Below are positions 27,789 to 35,833 of a DNA stretch of 64,000 nt, in pieces. The stretch covers positions 1-64,000 of the forward strand of contig JADCGS010000037.1 of assembly GCA_020248865.1 (NCBI GenBank), given 5' to 3'. The position numbers were made by a program, and so were the translations under genes. The first letter of the stretch is position 1. Each line of letters opens with the position of its first letter. The notes under the pieces are model-generated. The model was not told where the DNA came from. It did no database searches and saw only the letters and a list, made by a program, of their open reading frames with translations. Source of the DNA: Burkholderiales bacterium. GTDB taxonomy: Bacteria; Pseudomonadota; Gammaproteobacteria; Burkholderiales; Burkholderiaceae_F.

Positions 27789-28691
27789 TCAGGCCGGCCG
27801 CCGTAGCCGGCGCACCAGCGACGAGGTGTCCCAACGCCCGCCGCCCATGGCCTGCAGGTCGGCATAGAACTGGTCGACCAGGGCCGCCACGGGCAGGCGC
27901 GCGCCGTTACGCCGGGCTTCGTCCAGGCACAGGCCGAGGTCCTTGCGCATCCAGTCGACCGCGAAGCCGAAGTCGAACTTGTCGTCGACCATGGTGCTGC
28001 CGCGGTTGTCCATCTGCCAGCTTTGCGCCGCCCCCTTGCCGATCACCTGCAGCACGAGCTTCATGTCCAGACCGGCGGCCTGGCCGAAGGCGATGCCCTC
28101 GGAAAGACCTTGCACCAGCCCGGCGATGCAGAGCTGGTTGACCATCTTGGCAAGCTGTCCGGCGCCCGAGTCGCCAACGCGGGTGACCGCCCTGGCGAAG
28201 GCCATGGCCACCGGCTGGGCGCGGGCGAAGGCCGCCTCGGCGCCGCCACACATGACCGTCAGCAGGCCGTTGACCGCGCCGGCCTGGCCGCCCGAGACGG
28301 GCGCGTCGATGAAGTGCAGGCCGCGTGGCGCGCCGGTGGCGGCCAGCTCGCGCGCCACGGCCGCGCTGGCCGTGGTGTTGTCGAAGAAGATCGCTTCCGG
28401 CGCCATGCCCGCGAAGGCGCCGTCGGCGCCGAGGACCACGCTGCGCAGATCCGCGTCGTTGCCGACGCAGGCGAACACCACCTGCGCGCCGGCTGCCGCC
28501 TCGCGCGGCGTGCGCGCCAGCCGGCCGCCGTGCTCCTCGACCCACTGCTCGGCCTTGCGCGCCGTGCGGTTGAAGACGGTGACGTGGTGACCGGCACGCG
28601 CCAGATGGCCGGCCATCGGATAGCCCATCACGCCGAGTCCCAGGAAGGCAACGCGGTGCGGGGTGCAGGGTTCGTAGGTCTTGGTGGTCAT
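27789..28691 (-). CDS. NAD(P)-dependent beta-hydroxyacid dehydrogenase
   Basis: A 300-residue oxidoreductase of the 3-hydroxyisobutyrate/tartronate semialdehyde reductase family. It has the Rossmann motif VAFLGLGVMGYPMAGHLARAG, the substrate-binding DAPVSGGQAGA and the catalytic Lys in GAGQLAKMVNQ. NADP versus NAD preference: VFNRTARKAEQ has Arg after the second strand, which favours NADP. It stands between arsS and the second SelD-type oxidoreductase, same strand, with gaps of about 100 and 370 bp, so co-transcription is possible but not required. Confidence 0.9.
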   Translation of the reverse strand: MTTKTYEPCTPHRVAFLGLGVMGYPMAGHLARAGHHVTVFNRTARKAEQWVEEHGGRLARTPREAAAGAQVVFACVGNDADLRSVVLGADGAFAGMAPEAIFFDNTTASAAVARELAATGAPRGLHFIDAPVSGGQAGAVNGLLTVMCGGAEAAFARAQPVAMAFARAVTRVGDSGAGQLAKMVNQLCIAGLVQGLSEGIAFGQAAGLDMKLVLQVIGKGAAQSWQMDNRGSTMVDDKFDFGFAVDWMRKDLGLCLDEARRNGARLPVAALVDQFYADLQAMGGGRWDTSSLVRRLRRPA

Positions 28692-28795
28692 GGGGAGCAG
28701 GCCAGTGGCGAGAGTCGGGCAAGGGAGTGTGCAAGGGCCAGTCTATCTGCCCGCCGCGCGCTCGCCGCTTACCCGCCGCGCGCTCGCAGCGGTGG

Positions 28796-29935
28796 TCAGC
28801 CGCCGCCCGTGTGGCGCGCGATGAAGCGGCGGTCGATGCGGTCTTTCCAGCGCCACACCCAGTCGCCGGCCAGCGTCAGCGGTCCCCAGCTGGCGACGGC
28901 GTGCCGCGGCCCGGTCGCCAGCAGATAGAGCGCGCGCCGTTGCGGCACATACACGCGCAGCGGCTGTCCGGCCAGGGCGCGGCGCAGGTTGTCGGCCAGC
29001 ACCGGGCCGGCACGCACCGCGTAGACGCCGGAGCGCGGGCGCGGATGGGCCTGCATCGATGCGCAGTCGCCGGCGGCGAAAACCGCAGGGTGGGACACCG
29101 ACCGCAACTGTTCGTTGATGGCGATGAAGCCGCGCTCGTCCACCGCCAGCCCGCTGGCGCGCGGCCAGGCCGCGGCGGCGGCCCCGGTGACGAGCAGGGT
29201 CGCGTCGGACGGCCGCGCACCGCCCCCCGCCAGACGCACCAGACCCGGCGCGACGGCGGTCGCCTCGTTATCGATCACCGCAACGCCGCGCGCCGCCAGC
29301 GCGGCACGCAGACGCCCACGCGTGCCGGCGCTGGCGGTCGGCAGGACGCCGCTGCGGCCGGTCACCAGTTGCACGCACAGCGAGGCGCCCTCCGACTGCG
29401 CCCGCCAGGCTGCGGCCAGCGCCAGCTCGACGCCGCCGGCGCCGCCGCCGATCACGCTCAGCGTGGCCGCATCGTGGCCCGGCGGGCGGGCCGTCAGTTG
29501 CCGCTGCAGGTCCGGCCACCGCGCGACAAAGCGTTCGAGCGGCCGCAACGGCACGGCGGCCTCGGCGGCGCCGGCGATCGGACTCGCGTCGGTCACCGGG
29601 CCGGTGTCGATCGACAGCAGATCGAAGGGCAGCGCGGTGATGCCGGGGTTGCCGTCGGCCGGTAGCACCCGGGCCTGCCGCGCTGCCAGATCGAGGCCCG
29701 TGACGTGGCCGAGCAGCAGGCGCACGCCGGCGCGGGCAGCGGCCGGTGCCAGCGGAATCACGCACTGCTCGAGCGCGTAGTGGCCGGCGATCCAGCCCGG
29801 CAGCATGCCGGAGTAGATCTGCCGCGCCGCTGGCGTGATCAGCGTGACCTCGGTGTCGTGCAGTGGCTGTGCGGCCAGCGCCTGCAGCACGCCGACGTGC
29901 GCATGGCCGCCGCCGGCCAGCAGCAGGCGCTTCAC
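28796..29935 (-). CDS. FAD/NAD(P) oxidoreductase of the SelD N-terminal-domain type (second copy)
   Basis: A 379-residue paralogue of the protein at 10024-11181, with LLLAGGGHAHVGVLQALA, IYSGMLPGWIAGHYALEQC, FDLLSIDTGPVTD and LSVIGGGAGGVELAL. This family (TIGR03169) is found fused to SelD or encoded near radical SAM/selenodomain genes, as here. It starts with a GTG overlapping the stop of the DUF3047 gene (GTGA). Probable flavoprotein with NAD(P)H-dependent activity; the acceptor is unknown. Confidence 0.87.
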   Translation of the reverse strand: MKRLLLAGGGHAHVGVLQALAAQPLHDTEVTLITPAARQIYSGMLPGWIAGHYALEQCVIPLAPAAARAGVRLLLGHVTGLDLAARQARVLPADGNPGITALPFDLLSIDTGPVTDASPIAGAAEAAVPLRPLERFVARWPDLQRQLTARPPGHDAATLSVIGGGAGGVELALAAAWRAQSEGASLCVQLVTGRSGVLPTASAGTRGRLRAALAARGVAVIDNEATAVAPGLVRLAGGGARPSDATLLVTGAAAAAWPRASGLAVDERGFIAINEQLRSVSHPAVFAAGDCASMQAHPRPRSGVYAVRAGPVLADNLRRALAGQPLRVYVPQRRALYLLATGPRHAVASWGPLTLAGDWVWRWKDRIDRRFIARHTGGG

Positions 29936-30717
29936 CGGTCCTCCAGCCGCAGTTGCGCCACGTAGGCGGTGGCGCTGGCGCCCGAGTTGTCGCCGTGGCC
30001 GGCGATGGCCACACCGACCAGCCGCGGCAGCCAGCCGCCGGCGGCTTCGGCCGGAAAGGCGCGCGCGAAGTCGGCCGCCAGGTCGCGCGCCTCGTCGGTC
30101 CAGCGCCCGAGCGGCGCGCCCGAGGCGCCGCTCTGCAGGACCAGCATCTGCACGCGGTCGGTGTGGCTGTTGGGCAGCCAGCGACCCGCGGGCAGGCCGC
30201 CCGGCGCGCTGTCCCAGACGTAGCAGATCGAGGCGGCCGGCAGCGCCGGATCGAACAGCGCGCGGCCCAGCCGCAGCTTCAACTGCACCCCGAGGGTCAG
30301 CCGCTCGGCCGGCACCTCGAACAGCACGCACAACTGCAGCGGCACGTCGTCGCCGTCCTTGCGCCGCAGGTCGCCGCGGTGGTCGCTGCGCTCGACGCGC
30401 CAGCGCCAGCGCAGCAGGGGTCGCGGCGCCAGATCGACCGCGAGCGGATGCAGCAGGTTGGCGTAGCTGCGCTCGGTCTGCACGCGCAGCGCCGGCACGC
30501 CGTCCAGGCGCGCCACCGAGAACTGGGTGTGGGCGGCGATCTTCGGCGACACCGCGATGCGCCACGGCGCCGGTGGCGTGCCCTCGGCGTCGAACGGTGT
30601 GAGCGCGGGCGGCTGCGCGGCGGCGCCGCCGGCCAGCAGCGCCGTTGTGGCCAACAGGGCGAACCGGGTCAGCATCCTGCGGCGGCGCGCTCGCGCCGTG
30701 GGCGGTCTTGCGGGCAT
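29932..30717 (-). CDS. DUF3047 exported protein
   Basis: A 261-residue protein with an Arg-rich start and a hydrophobic segment (MLTRFALLATTALLAGGAAAQ) ending in AAAQ, a probable signal peptide cleaved to a periplasmic form. The DUF3047 domain covers most of the rest (LHPLAVDLAPRPLLRWRWRV, ASICYVWDSAPGG, VQMLVLQSG). Function unknown. The start at 30717 has AAGG about eight bases upstream; MLTRF (30675) is an alternative. It is coupled to the oxidoreductase downstream, and preceded by a decayed 60-bp repeat array that separates it from the glycosyltransferase gene. Confidence 0.8.
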   Translation of the reverse strand: MPARPPTARARRRRMLTRFALLATTALLAGGAAAQPPALTPFDAEGTPPAPWRIAVSPKIAAHTQFSVARLDGVPALRVQTERSYANLLHPLAVDLAPRPLLRWRWRVERSDHRGDLRRKDGDDVPLQLCVLFEVPAERLTLGVQLKLRLGRALFDPALPAASICYVWDSAPGGLPAGRWLPNSHTDRVQMLVLQSGASGAPLGRWTDEARDLAADFARAFPAEAAGGWLPRLVGVAIAGHGDNSGASATAYVAQLRLEDR

Positions 30718-30929
30718 GGGCGGGACCTTACGCTGCACGGAGACTTCCTCGAACGAGCCGCCTGCTGCGTGGGCGGCACGCCGCGAGCGGATTGGCGCGG
30801 CGCAGACGGCGGGCCGCCGCCGCGCCGCCCAATCGGGGAATCGGCCGCGCAGTGGCGCGGGGCGTGCGCCGGCCTCCCCTCGTGCTGCACGGTCCGTGAC
30901 TGACCCTCGCAGCGGCGCGGCGTTCTCAT
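30718..30929 (-). repeat. Decayed 60-bp start-codon repeat array before the DUF3047 gene
   Basis: Starts with the ATG at 30927-30929, which overlaps the TGA of the upstream glycosyltransferase gene as ATGA, and ends against the DUF3047 start at 30717 (212 bp, about 3.5 units). The first unit reads MRTPRRCEGQSRTVQHEGRP, matching the standard unit at half of its positions including the terminal EGRP; the second keeps only scattered matches (SP, RR, GP). Location and overlap geometry are the same as in the intact array before the DUF3482 GTPase. Confidence 0.6.
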
Positions 30930-31549
30930 GCCGCAACGATCCAGCCGCGCGCCAGCGCGTCTTGATAGTCGGCCGGTGTGTCGAGGTCGGGCAGCGCCGG
31001 CAGCTCGACATGCCGCAGACCGGCGGCCGCGATGCGCTGGCGCGTGGCCGCCAGCACCTGCGGCCCGCCCCAGGCAACGCCCTCGAACAACGCGGGCTGC
31101 GGCGCGCGCAGGCCCAGCAGCACGTAGCCGCCGTCCTCGGCCGGCACCAGCACCACCGGGTGCCGCGCCAGCGCGGCTGCTGCCTGTTCCAGGTGCGCCG
31201 TGCGCAGGGCCGGGCAGTCGGTGCCGATGACCAGCGCAGCGGCCACCCCGGGCGCAGCCAGCGCGTGCGCCGCGGCGTGGGCCATGCGCGCGCCGAGGTC
31301 GGCCCCCTGCTGCGGCAGCACCGTCACCCGATGGTGCTGCGCGGCCGCCACCACCGAAGGATGCGCCGCATCGCCGGCGACCCACAGCGTCACCCGCGCA
31401 TCCGGCAGGGCGACCGCCTTGGCGAGCGTCGCCTCGAGCAACTGCGCCTGCAGCTGCGCGGCGCCGGCCGCACCGAGCAGCGGGATCAGCCGCGTCTTGG
31501 CCGCACCGGCCACGGGTGCGCGCGCCAGCACGGCGATGCCGATGCGCAT
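30926..31549 (-). CDS. Glycosyltransferase-like protein, rSAM/selenodomain-associated type 1
   Basis: A 207-residue protein of the DUF2064/TIGR04282 family: IAVLARAPVAGAAKTRLIPL at the N terminus (nucleotide-binding P-x-x-G-x-x-K-T-R-L motif, as in CofC/GT-A nucleotidyltransferases), LVIGTDCPALR (DxD-like) and LVPAEDGGYVLLGL. The family was named for its frequent neighbourhood with ArsS-like radical SAM and SelD-domain proteins. It follows the TIGR04283-type glycosyltransferase by two bases, so both are in one operon. The substrate is unknown; sugar transfer in arsenosugar or related metabolism is a hypothesis. Confidence 0.87.
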   Translation of the reverse strand: MRIGIAVLARAPVAGAAKTRLIPLLGAAGAAQLQAQLLEATLAKAVALPDARVTLWVAGDAAHPSVVAAAQHHRVTVLPQQGADLGARMAHAAAHALAAPGVAAALVIGTDCPALRTAHLEQAAAALARHPVVLVPAEDGGYVLLGLRAPQPALFEGVAWGGPQVLAATRQRIAAAGLRHVELPALPDLDTPADYQDALARGWIVAA

Positions 31550-31551
31550 GG

Positions 31552-32244
31552 CTAGCGCACCGCCCGGTAGCGCCGCGCCAGCTCCGCGGGATCGGCGCCG
31601 AGGAAGTAGGCCAGCCGCAGCCGCCACATGCGGACGATGGTGCGCAGCGCGCCGTGCTCGTCCCAGCGCCGGCCTGATGTGGTGACGCGCGCCCGCAGTG
31701 CCAGCGGTGGCGTCAGGCGGCGCGCACGGCGCGACAAGTCGATGTCCTCCATCAGCGCGATCGGTGCGAAGCCGTCGAGGGCGAGGAACGCGCCGCGCGT
31801 CACGAAGATCGCCTGGTCGCCGGTGCAGATGCTGGTCAGGCGCGAGCGCCCGTTCATCATCGCGGCCACCAGCGGCAACAGCGCCGAGCGGCCGGCGATC
31901 CGCACGTCGAAGCGGCCCCAGGTGCTGCGCGAGTTGGCCAGCGCGCGCAGCAGCAGGCGGTCGGCATCCGGTGGCAGCCGCGTGTCCGCGTGCAGGAACA
32001 GCAGCACGTCGGCGTCGGCCGCCGCGGGGTCGCGCGCACCGGCGTTCATCTGCAGCGCCCGACCGCGCGCCGCCGCGACGACGCGGTCGGCCAGCGGGAC
32101 GGCGCAGGCCACGCTGTCGTCGTGGCTGCCGCCGTCCACCACGATCACGCGCGTGCCGCGCTCTCGCAGCGGCTGCAGCACGGCCAGCGCAGCCGGCAGC
32201 GCTGCGCTCTCGTTCAGGACGGGGATGATGATGGCCAGCCGCAT
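31552..32244 (-). CDS. Family 2 glycosyltransferase, rSAM/selenodomain-associated type 2
   Basis: A 230-residue GT2 enzyme: LAIIIPVLNESAALPAAL, VIVVDGGSHDDSV, the metal-binding LLFLHADTRLP and LMEDIDLSRRAR (ED motif). The length and the LFLHADTRLP form match TIGR04283, which regularly accompanies the DUF2064 protein encoded next. No membrane segment, so cytosolic. First gene of the leftward run to 28796. The 84-bp gap upstream is divergent from the UGA-containing small gene, so a shared regulatory region is possible. Confidence 0.88.
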   Translation of the reverse strand: MRLAIIIPVLNESAALPAALAVLQPLRERGTRVIVVDGGSHDDSVACAVPLADRVVAAARGRALQMNAGARDPAAADADVLLFLHADTRLPPDADRLLLRALANSRSTWGRFDVRIAGRSALLPLVAAMMNGRSRLTSICTGDQAIFVTRGAFLALDGFAPIALMEDIDLSRRARRLTPPLALRARVTTSGRRWDEHGALRTIVRMWRLRLAYFLGADPAELARRYRAVR

Positions 32245-32328
32245 CACGGCGCATCTTGCCACCGCGCCAGCGCGGGCGACGGTCGTGCGCCTTACGAAGG
32301 GAATCGACCGGACGGCGGACCATCCTGG

Positions 32329-32595
32329 ATGACCGACACGAGCAGCAAGGCCACTGACATCCACTGCCCGCACTGCGCGTGGCGGCCGCGGCCGCTCGAC
32401 CGCTGGGTCTGCACGCCGCGCTGAGGCACGGGCTTCAATACCTTCTGCGTGCGCGCCGTCGGCCCGGGCTGCGGCGTGCGCTGGCCCAAGACGCAGTGCC
32501 TGGCCTGCGGGGTGTTTTCGCCGCACGAGCTCTGGTACCACCGGCGTGCAGGCGAGCGGACCGAAGAAAAGGCTACACGCGAGCCCGCGAAGTAG
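32329..32595 (+). CDS. Small Cys-rich (zinc-ribbon-like) protein with in-frame UGA; candidate selenoprotein or interrupted gene
   Basis: The frame from ATG 32329 to TAG 32593-32595 has 88 codons with one internal TGA (32422-32424, codon 32). Coding character continues after it: C13-xx-C16 (HCPHCAW), C28-xxx-UGA32 (RWVCTPR-UGA-GTGFNTF), GPGCGVRW, and C57-xx-C60 (TQCLAC) with SPHELWYH. The UGA falls where a knuckle needs its second thiol, and a single base change (TGC to TGA) links it to Cys. GCACG (32426-32430) can pair with CGTGC (32448-32452) just after the UGA, a possible SECIS stem, though the loop is not E. coli-like. A Gly where another Cys might be expected leaves decay possible. Confidence 0.5.
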
Positions 32596-32626
32596 GACTC
32601 GAGGTAGCGCCAACCGGCGCGCAGCC

Positions 32627-34288
32627 TCAGAAGCCGACCGCGTGCCCGTCGCGCCGAGAGTCGCTGGCTGCGACGTAGCCCTCGACGCCGGCAGCGCCAA
32701 GCCGCCAGATGAACTGGCCGGCGCCGAAATCCATGTAGGTGTCGAAGGCGCGCGTGATCCGGTGCCCGCGGGCGGCCAGGTCCTGCACCACCGCGGCGGG
32801 CATCGCGCCCTCGACCTCGATGTCCAGCCCGGTCATCACCTTCCAGCGCGGCGCGTCGCAGGCAGCCTGCGGCTGCTGGCGGCCCCACAGCATGCGCGCC
32901 AGCGTCTGCACGTGGCCCTGCGGCTGCATGTTGCCGCCCATCACGCCGAAGCTCATCTGCGGCTGCGCCACGCCGTCCTCGTGCTTCATGAGGAAGGCCG
33001 GGATGATGGTGTGGAACGGTCGATGGCCGGCACGGACCACGTTGGGGCTGTTCGGGTCGAGCGAGAAACCGTGGCCGCGGTTCTGCAGCGACAGGCCGTA
33101 GCCGGGCACCACCACGCCCGAGCCGAAGCCCATGTAGTTGGACTGGATCAGCGAGATCATCATGCCGTGCTCGTCGGCGGCGGTGAGATAAATGGTGCCG
33201 CCCTTGGGCGGCTGGCCGGCGGTCATGGCGGTAGCGCGGCGCGGATCGATCAGCCTGGCGCGGCCGGCCAGATACGCATCGTCGAGCAGGCCGGCGGGCG
33301 TGACCGTCATGCCGCGCGGATCGGCAACAAAGGCATAGGTGTCGGCAAAGGCGAGCTTCATCGCCTCGATCATCGTGTGCTGCCAGTCGGCGCTGTCGAG
33401 CGGCAGTTTGGCCACGGCGGTGTGCTTGAGGATGCCTATCGCCGACAGCGCGGCGATCCCCTGGCCGTTGGGCGGGATCTCGTGCAGCGCGTAGGTGGCG
33501 CCGTCGCTGCCCGTGAAGTCCTTGCTGATCGTGCCGACCCAGGCGTTGGTCTGCACGAAGTCCCAGTAGGCGGCAAAGTCCGCCGCCGTGATGCTGCCGC
33601 CGGTCTGGCGCGCGTAGCGCTCCACCGCGGCGGCCACCTCGCCGAGGTAGAACTCCCGGCCCTTGCTCTGCGCGATCAGCCGCAGCGTGCGCGCCGCCCC
33701 GTCGAGCCTGAAGTGCTCGCCGATGTGGGGCACGCGGCCGCGCGGCAGGAAGTGCTGGGCAAAGCCCGGGAAGTCCTTGAGCACGGATTCGGCCAGGCGC
33801 CACTTGTCCTGTACCACCGGGCTCACCGCAAAGCCGCGCTCGGCGTATTCGATGGCCGGCGCCAGCACGTCGGCAAACGGCAGCCGGCCGAGCCTGTCGT
33901 GCAACTGGACCCAGCCGGCCACCGCGCCCGGCACGGTGACCGTGTCCCAGCCGCGCACCGGGCGGTTGGCCGGGTCGTCGCCGTACTTGCGACGGTAGAA
34001 GTCCAGCGACCAGGCCGCCGGCGCGATGCCCGAGCTGTTCAGACCGTGCAGCCGGCGGCTCGCCGGATCCCACACGATGGCAAAGTTGTCGGCGCCCAGC
34101 CCGTTGGAGCAGGGCTCGGTCAGGGTGATGACGGCCGCGGCGGCGATTGCCGCATCGACCGCGTTGCCGCCGGCAGTCAGCACCCGCAGGCCGGCCTGCG
34201 CCGCCAGCGGCTGGCTGGTGGCGACGATGTTGCGCGCAAAGACCGGCGTGCGGACGCTCGGGTAGGGGTTGGACCAGTCGAAATTCAT
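32627..34288 (-). CDS. Gamma-glutamyltransferase family protein
   Basis: A 553-residue Ntn-hydrolase of the gamma-glutamyltranspeptidase family. The large-subunit part shows AGGNAVDAAIAAAAVITLTEP. The maturation site is around residue 363 in PKGGTIYLTAAD, where the Thr becomes the nucleophile after self-cleavage, followed by SNYMGFGSG and LSLQNRG. The form resembles the YwrD-like branch rather than classical periplasmic Ggt, and no signal peptide is present, so it is probably cytosolic. Next to a Bug receptor gene on the same strand (14-bp gap), suggesting use of an imported gamma-glutamyl or amide compound. Confidence 0.9.
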   Translation of the reverse strand: MNFDWSNPYPSVRTPVFARNIVATSQPLAAQAGLRVLTAGGNAVDAAIAAAAVITLTEPCSNGLGADNFAIVWDPASRRLHGLNSSGIAPAAWSLDFYRRKYGDDPANRPVRGWDTVTVPGAVAGWVQLHDRLGRLPFADVLAPAIEYAERGFAVSPVVQDKWRLAESVLKDFPGFAQHFLPRGRVPHIGEHFRLDGAARTLRLIAQSKGREFYLGEVAAAVERYARQTGGSITAADFAAYWDFVQTNAWVGTISKDFTGSDGATYALHEIPPNGQGIAALSAIGILKHTAVAKLPLDSADWQHTMIEAMKLAFADTYAFVADPRGMTVTPAGLLDDAYLAGRARLIDPRRATAMTAGQPPKGGTIYLTAADEHGMMISLIQSNYMGFGSGVVVPGYGLSLQNRGHGFSLDPNSPNVVRAGHRPFHTIIPAFLMKHEDGVAQPQMSFGVMGGNMQPQGHVQTLARMLWGRQQPQAACDAPRWKVMTGLDIEVEGAMPAAVVQDLAARGHRITRAFDTYMDFGAGQFIWRLGAAGVEGYVAASDSRRDGHAVGF

Positions 34289-34302
34289 GGTGGGCCTGCG
34301 GC

Positions 34303-35307
34303 TCAGTCGCCGGTGATCTTGCGTTCCTTGATGAGTCGTGCCCACTTGTCGGTATCGCGCTGGACCACGCGCGCAAAGTCGGCCGGGCTGCCGCCGCCGG
34401 CGTCGTAGCCCAGCGTGCGCAGCCGCTCGATGAAATCGGCGTTCCTGAGCACGGCATTGATCTCGGCGTTCAGGCGCTGGGTGGCCTCGGCCGGCAGGCC
34501 GCGCGGGCCGAACACCCCGAACCAGGTGGATGACTCGAAGCCCGGCACGGTGTCGGCTACCGTGGGCAGCTCGGGCAGCAGCGGCGAGCGGGTCAGCGAG
34601 GTGATGCCAAGCGCGCGCACGCGGCCGTCCTTCAGGTGCGGCAGCGCCGAGGCCACGTTGTCGAACAGCAGGTGTATCTGGCCGGCAATCATGTCGGGGA
34701 TCACCAGCGCGGTGCCGCGATACGGAATGTGCACGACGAAAGTACCCGTCATGGACTTGAACAGCTCGCCGGTCAGGTGAACGATGGTGCCGTTGCCGCT
34801 GGAGCCGTAGTTGAACCGGCCAGGCTGCGAGCGCAGCAGCGCCACCAGCTCGCGCACATTGGCAGCCTTCACGTTGGGCGCCACCAGCAGCACGTTGGCC
34901 GAGTTGGCCACGTGCGCCACCGGGGTGAAGTCGGTCTGCGGGTTGTACGGGATCTTCGGGTTCAGCAGCGGGCCGATCGAGTGCGTGGAACTCGTGGCCA
35001 TCTGGATCGTGTAGCCGTCGGCCGTGGCCTTGGCCACGACGTCGCTGCCGAGCGCGCCGCCGGCTCCCGGCCGGTTGTCCACCACCACCTGCTGCTTGAG
35101 CCGATCGGAAAGCTGCCGCGCCAGCTCGCGCGCCAGGATGTCAGTGGCACCGGCGGGCGGAAACGGCACCACCATGCGGATCGACCGGCTCGGGTAGGCC
35201 GACTGCGCCTGGGCGGCTGAGGGACGGGCGCCATTGGTCGCCAGGGCGGCGGCCAGCGGGGCGAGAAGGATGCGTCGGCGCAAACGGCGCGAAGTGCGTC
35301 CAATCAT
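34303..35307 (-). CDS. Bug-family periplasmic solute-binding receptor
   Basis: A 334-residue tripartite tricarboxylate transporter receptor. An Arg-rich signal peptide (MIGRTSRRLRRRILL) ends near AAQAQSAYPSR, suggestive of a Tat or Sec signal. The family motifs are IRMVVPFPPAGATDILAR, VVDNRPGAGGALGSD and STWFGVFGPRGLP. Bug proteins bind carboxylates or similar anions for TctAB-like transporters, and are greatly expanded in Burkholderiales. Probably co-transcribed with the gamma-glutamyltransferase. The ligand cannot be told from sequence. Confidence 0.92.
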   Translation of the reverse strand: MIGRTSRRLRRRILLAPLAAALATNGARPSAAQAQSAYPSRSIRMVVPFPPAGATDILARELARQLSDRLKQQVVVDNRPGAGGALGSDVVAKATADGYTIQMATSSTHSIGPLLNPKIPYNPQTDFTPVAHVANSANVLLVAPNVKAANVRELVALLRSQPGRFNYGSSGNGTIVHLTGELFKSMTGTFVVHIPYRGTALVIPDMIAGQIHLLFDNVASALPHLKDGRVRALGITSLTRSPLLPELPTVADTVPGFESSTWFGVFGPRGLPAEATQRLNAEINAVLRNADFIERLRTLGYDAGGGSPADFARVVQRDTDKWARLIKERKITGD

Positions 35308-35491
35308 GACGAAGTGCCTCAGAGGGGGAGCGAGCGACGGATTCTGCCAGCGGTCATCGCGCCGGCCCGACGGGTCGGGGCACAGCTCTTTTGCGTTTCG
35401 TGGCAAGCGGCGCGCGGCGGCTGGCCCACGTTCCTACAGTGCGCCTCGCTAACCCAGCAATCGCCCTCGCTCTCCGACCCGGAGAAGCACG

Positions 35492-35833
35492 ATGAAGGTG
35501 AAGGCCCACGCCACCGGCCCTGCGACTCGCCGCGCCGCCCGGGCCGCTGTCGCGCTGCTGAGCTTTGCCCTGCTGTCGGCCGTCACCCCGGGGATGCACA
35601 TCGACCGACTCGGCAACGCAGCGCCCGTTCTCCTGCTGGATTCGTTCGACGCGGTACCGATGCAGCGGCTGGCCGGTGCCGACAGCCAGCGCGGGCAAGA
35701 GCCGGGCGGAGCGAGCCGAGCGGGCTGGACCGAAGGCGAGAAGGAAAAACCCGGCGCAGGGCCGGGCTCGTCTGCAAACGGGGCGGCGGCGCTCAGTCGG
35801 CTTCCTGGAACGCCACCTCGCGCGTCTTCTTGA
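35492..35833 (+). CDS. Small hypothetical exported protein
   Basis: A 113-codon frame with GGAG seven bases before its ATG. The N terminus (TRRAARAAVALLSFALLSAV) looks like a signal peptide or membrane anchor, followed by MHIDRLGNAAPVLLLDSFD. GC at the third codon position is high up to about codon 65 and falls after. The end overlaps the tctA 3' end by 41 bp and crosses the tctA terminator, so the annotated C terminus may not be functional. No family recognised. Confidence 0.4.
   Translation: MKVKAHATGPATRRAARAAVALLSFALLSAVTPGMHIDRLGNAAPVLLLDSFDAVPMQRLAGADSQRGQEPGGASRAGWTEGEKEKPGAGPGSSANGAAALSRLPGTPPRASS
35743..35766 (-). terminator. Rho-independent terminator of the bug-tctB-tctA operon
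   Basis: CCCGGC / GCCGGG pair around a short loop, and the minus-strand RNA continues with a T-rich run (GTTTTTCCTT). It lies 27 bp after the tctA stop (35793) and marks the end of the leftward transport operon. Confidence 0.75.

Noticed and set aside
27486-27867. Small genes upstream of arsS
   Set aside because: Frames on both strands are Arg/Pro/Ala-rich shadows without ribosome sites; the stretch looks like plain intergenic DNA.
32425-32460. An E. coli-type SECIS element after the UGA
   Set aside because: A stem can be drawn (GCACG/CGTGC) but the loop lacks the GU/bulged U arrangement of fdhF; kept only as a weak supporting point, not annotated as a SECIS.
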